In this document: piece by piece, positions 15,787-23,544 of the stretch | How positions within the stretch are numbered: position 1 is the stretch's first letter | How the letters are laid out: the number at the start of each line of letters is the position of its first letter | Source of the DNA: JAGQPD01 sp020426865 | GTDB taxonomy: Bacteria; Planctomycetota; Planctomycetia; Pirellulales; Pirellulaceae | Length of the DNA: 64,000 bases | Direction of reading: 5' to 3' | Assembly: GCA_041399065.1 (NCBI GenBank) | Contig: JAWKTN010000004.1 | Location: 1 to 64,000 of the forward strand | Notes under the pieces: generated by a model | The model's input: only the letters and a program-made list of their open reading frames with translations | Database searches by the model: none | Told to the model about the DNA's origin: nothing | Translations under genes and position numbers: made by a program

Positions 15787-16686
15787 TCACCCGCCCCCCG
15801 GTCCACCGTGGCTTGATCCCATCATTTTTAATCGCTTTGGCACGAACCACCCAAAGAGGGTGCACAGCAGCAAGAGAACGACCGGGATTCCGACCCAAGG
15901 AAAACAGGAACATAGAAAGCCGGCAGCGACAAGTCCAGTGACCAACGCGAGTGGCAGCATTGGAGACCCGCAAAGCAAGGCGTGAGCCTCATAGTGAATC
16001 GTGTTATTGATCCCGCGGAGTAGCTGATTCAGCCAATCGGGCAGAATAGTCGGTGACGTATTCATGTTGGCGAATTGCATGACATGGCAGCACTCGTGAT
16101 GGATGATTGAATCGCTAATTGCGCGGAGCAACGGTTTGTTGGAGACCCGAGTGTATACTTTCTCCTCGATGCCCACAAAAAAATTGACTTTCCCATCGGT
16201 CGGGGAATCGGCAACGGGCGAGCACCAACCGCCTGGATTTCGGCTGCCCTGCGCTGGCCGAATCGTGCCGAAGGAGGTTGTCACAAATGCCCAGGCAATG
16301 GGTTGACAGCGAGCGCTTCGAATCTGCCAATCCGGCGGGGTTTGAAAATTGCCGTACAGGGAAATATGGAAGAGAGTTTGGTGGACGATATACATGACAC
16401 GGTCCAAAATTCCCGCGTAAAGGAATAGCCAAATCAGAGCAACCGTGCATTTGACGGTCAGCCACAGCGAAGGCGAAGGACGCCAGCCCGTCTTCCTTAC
16501 CTCGCGCCAGGACGTCGCCAGTCCGCAACCGGGGTGACGCAAGGGGAAGGGCAATTGACGATAATACCGCTCGCGTAACTCCGTTACCTCGTTGAACTCC
16601 AATTCGTAGGAACAGATGCTTGTCCTTCCTGAAATGTGGATTTGCAGGGGATAATCTTCGTGGAAATCGTATTGGTAATCTGTCAT
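15787..16686 (-). CDS. Membrane protein with HExxH metallopeptidase-like motif
   Basis: From ATG 16686 (MTDYQYDFHEDY) the protein is ~299 aa. A helix lies near residues 86-107. A soluble segment contains SIIHHECCHVMQFAN, that is HExxH (HECCH) as in zinc peptidases, and a downstream HYEAHAL could offer a third ligand. Two hydrophobic helices follow near the C-terminus, before a basic, Gly-rich end. This layout suggests a membrane-embedded or membrane-facing zinc protease. It is the first gene of the cluster with the small membrane protein and the KaiC-like ATPase. Enzyme activity is inferred from the motif alone. Confidence 0.6.
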   Translation of the reverse strand: MTDYQYDFHEDYPLQIHISGRTSICSYELEFNEVTELRERYYRQLPFPLRHPGCGLATSWREVRKTGWRPSPSLWLTVKCTVALIWLFLYAGILDRVMYIVHQTLFHISLYGNFQTPPDWQIRSARCQPIAWAFVTTSFGTIRPAQGSRNPGGWCSPVADSPTDGKVNFFVGIEEKVYTRVSNKPLLRAISDSIIHHECCHVMQFANMNTSPTILPDWLNQLLRGINNTIHYEAHALLCGSPMLPLALVTGLVAAGFLCSCFPWVGIPVVLLLLCTLFGWFVPKRLKMMGSSHGGPGGG

Positions 16687-16870
16687 GCGCGGCAAGTAGC
16701 GGCCAGGTGCCCTCAGTTTTCTTCTGTGTTCAACGGCGAGGGGGGCTACTATATCTGATCGCAGAACGAAAAGCAACGACGCGCGGACGAATCAATAGAT
16801 ATTCAGTCCCGGCTCGACCCTTTTTGCAGGAGCCTCAATGCACTCAGCGGCGCTGCGCCGGACGTTGAAC

Positions 16871-18058
16871 TTAGTCCAGCAATTCGACGGCGGCAAAGGC
16901 TTTACCTTCCAGCATTGCCAAGCTGGCACCTCCGCCGGTGCTGACGTGCGACACTTTTTCGGAAAGCCCCATTTGCTGGATGGCAGCGGCGCTATCGCCT
17001 CCCCCGATCACGCTCGTTGCGCCGTGGGAGGTCGCATCGGCGATGGCCTGGGCGACAAGATTGGTGCCTTGGTCGAACGGAGGAACTTCAAACATCCCCA
17101 TTGGGCCATTCCAGACAATCGTGCGCGCCTGCCGGATTTCGTTTGCATAGAGTTCAGCGGTACGAGGACCGATGTCGAAGCCGTCGAATCCGTCGGGGAT
17201 CTTGCCAGCTTCGACCACGCATCGTTCGCTATCGGAATTACGGCCACGAGCACAATGCGTATCGATCGGGCGAACGAGTTTACTCCCGCCGGAGGCGATC
17301 AGTTGTTTGGCCAGTTCCACGCGATCGGGCTCGACGAGGCTCCCCCCAACCTGGCCGCCTTCTGCTAGCGAAAACGTATACGCCATGGCTCCCCCGATGA
17401 GAACTTTATCGCAAATCTTTAGCAGGTTTTCGATGACTGCGATTTTATCTGAGACCTTGGCGCCGCCTAGTATTGCCAGGAAGGGTCGTTGGGGCGATTG
17501 GATCGCGTCGGAGAGGTATTGTATTTCTTTGGATACGAGAAAGCCGACAACCCGTGGCTTTCCGGCCATGGCCTGAGGCACGGCAACCATGGAGGCGTCC
17601 GTACGATGGCAGGTGCCGAAGGCGTCATTGCAGTAGACGTCGGCAAAGGCCGCCAGCTTTCCGGCGAATTCCGCATCCCCTTTCTTTTCGCCGGGCTGAA
17701 ACCGCAAATTCTCCAGCAGGAGGATTTCGCCATCGTTCAGCTGCGCGGCTTTGGACGTAGCGTCGTCCCCCACGGTATCGCGGGCGAATTTGACGGAATT
17801 CGGGACCAATTCCGCCAATCGCGCGGCGACCGGAGCAAGGCTCGATTTCGGGTCGGGTGCATCCTTGGGACGCCCCAGGTGGCTCATCAAAATCAGCTTC
17901 CCGCCGCGATCGACGACCGATTTCACAGAGGGGAGGGCCATCGCGATGCGGCGGTCGTCGGTGATTTGACCTTGGTCGTTCAGCGGGACGTTAAAGTCGA
18001 CGCGCATCAGTACGGTTTTGCCGGCAACATCGACATCAGCAATCGTTTTCTTGGCCAT
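16871..18058 (-). CDS. pgk: Phosphoglycerate kinase
   Basis: The ~395-aa product, the normal family length, carries out ATP-forming transfer from 1,3-bisphosphoglycerate to ADP in glycolysis. Diagnostic stretches are VLMRVDFNVPLNDQG, LILMSHLGRPKDAP, NDAFGTCHRTDASMVAVPQ, ILGGAKVSDKIAVIENLL, VWNGPMGMFEVPPFDQG and the C-terminal VIGGGDSAAAIQQ and STGGGASLAMLEG. ATG 18058 (MAKKTIADVD) fits the family start. The gene stands alone between unrelated genes and is not clustered with gap or tpi. Confidence 0.97.
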   Translation of the reverse strand: MAKKTIADVDVAGKTVLMRVDFNVPLNDQGQITDDRRIAMALPSVKSVVDRGGKLILMSHLGRPKDAPDPKSSLAPVAARLAELVPNSVKFARDTVGDDATSKAAQLNDGEILLLENLRFQPGEKKGDAEFAGKLAAFADVYCNDAFGTCHRTDASMVAVPQAMAGKPRVVGFLVSKEIQYLSDAIQSPQRPFLAILGGAKVSDKIAVIENLLKICDKVLIGGAMAYTFSLAEGGQVGGSLVEPDRVELAKQLIASGGSKLVRPIDTHCARGRNSDSERCVVEAGKIPDGFDGFDIGPRTAELYANEIRQARTIVWNGPMGMFEVPPFDQGTNLVAQAIADATSHGATSVIGGGDSAAAIQQMGLSEKVSHVSTGGGASLAMLEGKAFAAVELLD

Positions 18059-18489
18059 GGATTCACTCGCGAAATCGGAAATGGTTCCCATCGGTTTTAA
18101 CGCTGGAAAATATCACTACCGGAAAATGTAGCGGTTATTTCGTCGCAGCGAAAGTGACCGTTCGCGGTGGCTAGCATCATCGATGTGGCGGCAATGGTAA
18201 TTGCCCTAAAACGTCAAAAAGCTATCAGTACAACCAGTACCGACTGTCGCTGTCGTTATAGCCGCGCGGAAATGAACGTGACGACGCCGAGAAATCGACA
18301 ATCCGGGCTCAGAAGTGCGATTGGCCGTTCCGATACGAACCTCAAGAACCAAGCAAGGTCGCTGCTGAGATATGCTTCGCTGGGCGACACAACAGACCGT
18401 TGACGAAGATTAAAACGAAGGCGTCACCGGCGCAGCGAAGTTGACCATTCGTTGGATTCCTTTCAAGGATAGTGCAAGGAGCCCTCCCT
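18059..18489. other. Divergent intergenic region of pgk and the Cys-rich gene
   Basis: About 430 bp without a credible gene. It holds the pgk promoter region (minus strand) and that of the Cys-rich protein (plus strand). A phrase near pgk (GCAGCGAAAGTGACCGTTCG, 18144-18163) recurs imperfectly upstream of the other gene (GCAGCGAAGTTGACCATTCG, 18433-18452), possibly a shared regulatory element. Confidence 0.45.
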
Positions 18490-19065
18490 ATGAAGACCCG
18501 AACGATTTTGTTCGCCCTCCTCGCTGTTGCCGCTATGTCGTTGGCAATCGCAAACTCCGCTCAGGCTGGTTGCGGTTGTGAACCAAGCTGTGGCTGCGAC
18601 GTTGCGGCACCGAGCTGCTGCGACGCAGGTCCCAGCTGCTGTTCGTGCTGTCGCCCGATGTGGCGGCCTGGAATGTTACTGGCCCGTTTGAAGGCACGAA
18701 TGTGCTGCCGACCAACTTGCAGCCCTTGCTGTGCAGAACCGAGCTGCGGATGCGACTCCGGTTGTGCCAGTGGCTGCGGCAACGGTTGTGGCGCTGCTGC
18801 TTGTGAACCGAGCTGCGGATGCGACTCCGGTTGCGCCAGTGGCTGCGGCAACGGTTGTGGAGCTGCTGCATGCGAACCGAGCTGCGGATGCGACGCTGGC
18901 TGTGCCAGTGCTTGTGCCGCTCCGGCTTGCGGCGGTTGCTGCCGAGTGGGTTTGCTGGATCGGTTGAAGGCCCGCCTCTGCTGCCGTCGTGCGTGCGGAA
19001 GCTGTGGTTGCGAACCGACTTGCGGTTGCGATGCCGGTTGTGAACCTTCCTGCGGTTGCAACTAA
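18490..19065 (+). CDS. Secreted Cys-rich repeat protein
   Basis: ATG 18490 gives a clean signal peptide (MKTRTILFALLAVAAMSLAI, cleavage after AQA). The mature ~165 residues are extremely rich in Cys, Gly and Ala, with repeating CEPSCGCD and CGNGCGAAA units. Three longer basic stretches interrupt these: RPGMLLARLKARMCC, VGLLDRLKARLCC and related. The Cys pattern suggests a heavily disulphide-linked wall protein. Planctomycete walls have long been known to be rich in cystine, and short Cys-rich exported proteins of this style are typical. A strong terminator follows. Exact role unknown. Confidence 0.8.
   Translation: MKTRTILFALLAVAAMSLAIANSAQAGCGCEPSCGCDVAAPSCCDAGPSCCSCCRPMWRPGMLLARLKARMCCRPTCSPCCAEPSCGCDSGCASGCGNGCGAAACEPSCGCDSGCASGCGNGCGAAACEPSCGCDAGCASACAAPACGGCCRVGLLDRLKARLCCRRACGSCGCEPTCGCDAGCEPSCGCN
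18734..18910 (+). repeat. 69-bp tandem repeat (about 2.5 copies) inside the Cys-rich gene
   Basis: The copies at about 18734 and 18803 are nearly identical, and a partial third copy starts at about 18872. The unit is 23 codons (CEPSCGCDSGCASGCGNG plus about five residues), so gain or loss of units keeps the frame. Confidence 0.85.
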
Positions 19066-19152
19066 GGTATAAAAGCCTAACCGAAATAACTCGCGTCACC
19101 CGAGACCCTAGGGTCAGGCACGCAGAGCCCACTGGTCTTGAGCGTCTTCCGT

Positions 19153-19186
19153 CCCTCGTGATGGCAACATCACGAGGGATTTTTCT
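19153..19186 (+). terminator. Strong rho-independent terminator
   Basis: A perfect 11-bp stem CCCTCGTGATG / CATCACGAGGG with GCAA loop is followed by ATTTTTCTT. It ends the Cys-rich gene's transcript. Confidence 0.92.
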
Positions 19187-19345
19187 TGCGCTATGCGTCG
19201 TGATGCGTGTTGGCCCACTGCATTGCCCCGCCCCCTGGTAACGATTATCTCGCCGAAAATCGGTCCTTTCTTGACGCCTCCGTGCCAATCTGCCACGCTA
19301 GATCACGGACTGATTGGGACACCTCAACCGTAAAGAGCAAACCGC

Positions 19346-21142
19346 ATGCTGGTATCCATCAAATGCGAATACTTGTTGGTTCGAGGTATTGTGGCCGTCA
19401 TCGCGATGACCTCAGGAATGTTCGCGCCAGGTGTCGCTGTCGGCGGCAATGACGAGCTTGTCGCGCGAGCCATCGCGTGTGGAGAATTTGGCAGAGCGGA
19501 ACGGGAAATCCGGACCACGCCGTCGCCTTCGGCGCGCGACCAGTTATGGGGGCAACTAGCGCTCGCTCAAGCCCAGCAAGGTTCCGTCGACGGTGCTTCT
19601 TATTCGACGCAACAAATCTCCAACTCGTCGCTTCGTTTGCGGACATGGGATGCTATTCATGCTTACAATTCGTACGCGTCGTCGGATCGTCGGGCGGGCG
19701 GTCAGCATGCGGATGCGTCGCGGGGTGGCGGTTCACAGGCCGATTTCGGTCCGCTGTTGGATCTAATCGAGACCACGGTTTCGCCGGAAACGTGGGAAGC
19801 GGTCGGCGGTCCCGGCACGATGGATGGATTCGAGGGGGGGGTATTTGTCGACGCCGCGGGCACGTTGCAGCGACTGCAGCGAACAGGGCGAACGCACGTC
19901 GCTGCGAATGATGAGTTTCATCCGGTACGCGGGGATGCGGGCCACGTTAGCGGAAACAAATACGTCGCGACTGAATCCGCGTTACGAAAGATATCCCTAC
20001 GGCGACTCGAACGCCACCTCGAGTACTGTCTCGCATCCGGCAAACCGCTCGACGAAGTGGCCGCCAATTTGGCCGGCTTGACTCGCGTCCAATACATCTT
20101 GGTCTATCCGGCGACGGATGACATCGTGTTGGCTGGTCCGGCCGGGCGCTGGCGGACTGGTGTCGATGGTCGAACGGTGCACGTCAACACCGGCGAGCCG
20201 ACGCTGCGGATCGATGATCTGATAGTTGTACTCCACAACGCCCTTCACGGTGACGGTGCCTTTGGTTGTTCGATCACACCGAGACGAGAAAACCTCGCTC
20301 GTGCTCAAGCGTTCTTGGCACAGTCTGCCAAGTCACCACTGTCGCCAGGCAAGGGTGCGCGCGACCGGTGGCTGACGCAGTTGCGCGACCACGTGGGTGT
20401 TCAAGACATTACGGTGTACGGCATTCCGCAAGACACACGAACGTCGCGCACGCTAGTGGAAGCCGACTATCACATGAAACTGATCGGGATGGGGCTCGAA
20501 CCGGGTGGACTAGGAGTAACCAGCTATCTGGAAAGCCTGCAATCGCAACCTGACAATGTCCCCACGACGATGGACGTGCTCCGCTGGTGGTTCACTTTGA
20601 ATTACGACGCTGTCCTGGTTGCCAACGATCGCCTGTCCTGGAAGTTGGTCGGCCCTGGTGCTCGCGTCCAAAGTGAAAACGAGATGCTGGCACAGAATGG
20701 TCAACGAGTTCCCACGGGGCGAGCGACGGAGCATAACCTGGCCTTTACCGAAAGTTTTACGGCGCATTTCGCCGAGTTGGAGAAAAGCTATCCGGTCTAC
20801 GCCGAGTTGCGAAATATCTTCGATCTGGCTGTCGTCGCCTCGCTCGTGCGCGATCAAGGTTTGTTGGAGGCCGTCAACTGGAGCCCCGGTCTGCTTGCCG
20901 ATGCGACTTCGCACTTCGTGCCGCGCGATCATCCTCCAACACAAGTGCTATCGGTGGTGAACCATTGCAATCTGGAAAACGACAAGCGGTTTGTCGCCGG
21001 TGTAAGCGGTGGCGTCACGGTGAGGCCGCGGCAATACCTGAAAGGATCCATGCTGCAGGCCGACCGTTACCGATTGGCGGAGGAACACGCGGCGAATCCT
21101 CCCGGCGATTCGCTCGATTATCGCGCGTGGTGGTGGGATTAG
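19346..21142 (+). CDS. DUF1598 family exported protein
   Basis: This 598-aa protein has an N-terminal signal segment (VRGIVAVIAMTSGMFAPGVAVGG). Its middle carries the stretch LRKISLRRLERHLEYCLASG followed by LAGLTRVQYILVYPATDDIV and LAGPAGRW, which I associate with DUF1598, a family largely confined to planctomycetes. A Gly/Arg/Asp-rich, probably disordered region lies around residues 112-135. Function is not known; an envelope or periplasmic place is likely. The end overlaps the convergent M48 gene by four bases. Confidence 0.8.
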   Translation: MLVSIKCEYLLVRGIVAVIAMTSGMFAPGVAVGGNDELVARAIACGEFGRAEREIRTTPSPSARDQLWGQLALAQAQQGSVDGASYSTQQISNSSLRLRTWDAIHAYNSYASSDRRAGGQHADASRGGGSQADFGPLLDLIETTVSPETWEAVGGPGTMDGFEGGVFVDAAGTLQRLQRTGRTHVAANDEFHPVRGDAGHVSGNKYVATESALRKISLRRLERHLEYCLASGKPLDEVAANLAGLTRVQYILVYPATDDIVLAGPAGRWRTGVDGRTVHVNTGEPTLRIDDLIVVLHNALHGDGAFGCSITPRRENLARAQAFLAQSAKSPLSPGKGARDRWLTQLRDHVGVQDITVYGIPQDTRTSRTLVEADYHMKLIGMGLEPGGLGVTSYLESLQSQPDNVPTTMDVLRWWFTLNYDAVLVANDRLSWKLVGPGARVQSENEMLAQNGQRVPTGRATEHNLAFTESFTAHFAELEKSYPVYAELRNIFDLAVVASLVRDQGLLEAVNWSPGLLADATSHFVPRDHPPTQVLSVVNHCNLENDKRFVAGVSGGVTVRPRQYLKGSMLQADRYRLAEEHAANPPGDSLDYRAWWWD

Positions 21143-23532
21143 TCGGCCTTCGTCGCTAAGGCCCGTTCCACTTTCAGGGCGATGGATGCCAACCGACCAA
21201 CGACGCGAGAGTAGAGTCGTGGGAACCGATCGCCAAACGCATCCGCTGCGGCAAACACCGTTTGATATTGCTGCATCGTCGGCCGCACTGGCAGCAGGAA
21301 GTCGGCCACCGTCATCGATTGATTGGCGTGATCGAACGGATACTCGCACCGATTGACTTGCTGAACCAGATCCAACATCTGTTTGCTGAGATCCTTGAGG
21401 ATACTCATGACCTCCGACTGCAGTGGTTCGTGATTTTGGTAACGATCGAGGTGATTGCAGAGTACCATCAGCGTCGTACGAGCACGTTGGAAGCCGTGGA
21501 AGTCCTGGAGCATGCGGGTTAGTTGTTGAGCGAGCGGGAGTAGTTCGGCAATTTCGGTTTGCAGCGCTTTGGCGTTATCGATTTTTCGCGCAACCTGATC
21601 GACATACAGGATTTCAAAGGCTGAACACAACCGATAGCCAAGGTGCTCCTCATACGGGGCAAGCAAGTCACTGCTGCGCTTCAATTCCGCCTGCGCGCGG
21701 CGTTCGGCATTGCCGACAGCCTCCCGCGTGTCAACAGGTACTTTGAATTCCATTCCTTTGCGTGGCAGTTGCGCGCGGTAGAGGCCGATGGCGATCGACG
21801 CGTGGATCAGTTGCGTGTCCCAAGCGTCGTATTTCTCGATGGCTGCCACGTATTCGGCATTGCCCCGCTTGCAATCATTACGTGCCCGCTGCAGCCTGGC
21901 CAATGTCGCTCGCGGATCATCCGGGACAGTGATGTGTGTCGTTGGTAACCGCAAGGCACGAAGCGGAGAGAACGTGTCGCCGAAGTATTGCTTGATTCCA
22001 TCGACATCGTCGCTTTCCTGTTTGATTCGTCCCAGCAAATCGTCGATGGGATGCAGCTTTTTGGGATCGACATGTTGGTCGAGAACTTCGCGATAAAAGT
22101 CGAGCGTTACCCCTTTGCAAATGGCCGCATAGTGGACGAACAAGTCCCTTGCGGGACGTTTGCTTTGAAATTCGCCGTCGGCCTCCTCTTCGCGAGCGTT
22201 TTCAATGCGTTCGGAGTCGCAAGGATGAGAATCAAACCAACCGGTCTCTGACTTTTCGATTTCCGTTACAGCGATTTCTTTCAACGGCTTTGCCTGTTGG
22301 GCCGCATGATGTTCGATCAGTCGCGGTAAGTCGTCACCGAGGCGACCTTCCTGGTAAAAGGCTCGCAGATCCTCGTGTGCCGCATGGCTGGCGTATCCCA
22401 AGACTCGCAAGCGAATGGCCGTGCTGGCAAATGTCTCGCTGCCGGCCAGTCGCGCTTCGTAGCGGTCCGCGTCGAACTCCATTTCCCGCAGTAAGAAACC
22501 GGCGACCGCATTGGCCAACAACATGAATAGCCACAATATCTTGCGACTGATCCAAACACAGAATTGAGCCAGATAGACGACCCATGCCAGCCGAATGTCC
22601 AATCCATGTGCCGCACCCGCCAGCGCCTCGTCCCACTGGTCACGCTCGTAAACGACGCGCGCAAACCAATAGGCAGCATAACGAATCAACGCGCTCAATC
22701 GCATCCCTGCCCCTTGGCTGAAATGGCCGAATTCATGCGCCAGCACGCCCGCCAATTGCGGGGCCGACATCCCCGCCACTAACGGCATTCCGATCGTAAG
22801 TATCGGCTTGCGGCCAATCAACATCGCCATCAGTCCGTCACCCAACCGAGCGGATGCGTTCACTTGACAGTCGACCTCGATCCGTTTTGGTACCGGAGCG
22901 TTCACCGCCGCACACAAGCGTTCCACAAACGCAAATAAGATCGGCTCCGATTCGGCGTTCAACGATCGAGTCCGTCCTTGGCTGGCCGGCCGAGCAAACA
23001 AGGGTTTGATCATGAACACGACCATCACCAGGCCCACAATCGCAGGGGCAAGGTACGCAATCAACACAATCGCGGCGCCGCGACCCCGCGCCGCCGACAA
23101 CATTCCGACGTCATGCTGTAAATGCCAGACCACGATCCAGCCGACCGCCACGATCAAAGCCAAGTAAGCAATGAATAGAAATGCCAGAACCCCCAAGACG
23201 ATCAGTGACCACATAATGTATGTCACCTGCCGGCGCACCGGCTCAATATCGCCACGAAAACCCTGCAAGAATTCCGCACGTAACGCCGCCGTGGATGTTG
23301 CCGCCCCACCAGCGGACTTCTTGCGCGCAGGTTTCCCCCCCGCGGCAGCGGACCGCTTTTCAACCGCCATCTTCCCCGTTGCAACCGGTTCTGCCCGCTT
23401 CGCCGCAGACGGTCCACCGATCAAGAGCTGGAACATCTCGCCGCATTTCTTGCAGCGAACACGCTTGCCCACCATCTTGTCGTCGATCGTGTATTGTTGG
23501 GCGCAAAACGGGCAGGGGACATCAAAAGCCAT
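21139..23532 (-). CDS. M48-family membrane metallopeptidase with N-terminal zinc ribbon
   Basis: The 797-aa protein has a zinc ribbon (CPFC at 7-10, CKKC at 27-30), a basic low-complexity linker and membrane helices at ~103-140 and ~152-178. The catalytic zinc motif VLAHEFGHFSQG has H266, E267 and H270. The third ligand is expected in EMEFDADRYEARLAGS, the conserved ExxxD of M48 enzymes. The remaining ~400 residues are helical and specific to this subfamily. HtpX/Ste24-type enzymes cut membrane or misfolded proteins. The ribbon fusion is common in planctomycetes. Convergent with the DUF1598 gene. Confidence 0.9.
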   Translation of the reverse strand: MAFDVPCPFCAQQYTIDDKMVGKRVRCKKCGEMFQLLIGGPSAAKRAEPVATGKMAVEKRSAAAGGKPARKKSAGGAATSTAALRAEFLQGFRGDIEPVRRQVTYIMWSLIVLGVLAFLFIAYLALIVAVGWIVVWHLQHDVGMLSAARGRGAAIVLIAYLAPAIVGLVMVVFMIKPLFARPASQGRTRSLNAESEPILFAFVERLCAAVNAPVPKRIEVDCQVNASARLGDGLMAMLIGRKPILTIGMPLVAGMSAPQLAGVLAHEFGHFSQGAGMRLSALIRYAAYWFARVVYERDQWDEALAGAAHGLDIRLAWVVYLAQFCVWISRKILWLFMLLANAVAGFLLREMEFDADRYEARLAGSETFASTAIRLRVLGYASHAAHEDLRAFYQEGRLGDDLPRLIEHHAAQQAKPLKEIAVTEIEKSETGWFDSHPCDSERIENAREEEADGEFQSKRPARDLFVHYAAICKGVTLDFYREVLDQHVDPKKLHPIDDLLGRIKQESDDVDGIKQYFGDTFSPLRALRLPTTHITVPDDPRATLARLQRARNDCKRGNAEYVAAIEKYDAWDTQLIHASIAIGLYRAQLPRKGMEFKVPVDTREAVGNAERRAQAELKRSSDLLAPYEEHLGYRLCSAFEILYVDQVARKIDNAKALQTEIAELLPLAQQLTRMLQDFHGFQRARTTLMVLCNHLDRYQNHEPLQSEVMSILKDLSKQMLDLVQQVNRCEYPFDHANQSMTVADFLLPVRPTMQQYQTVFAAADAFGDRFPRLYSRVVGRLASIALKVERALATKAD

Positions 23533-23544
23533 GTAACACCAAGG

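Noticed and set aside
18533..19288. Long minus-strand frames across the Cys-rich gene
   Set aside because: They are shadows of its skewed codon composition. The plus-strand frame has a signal peptide and a terminator.
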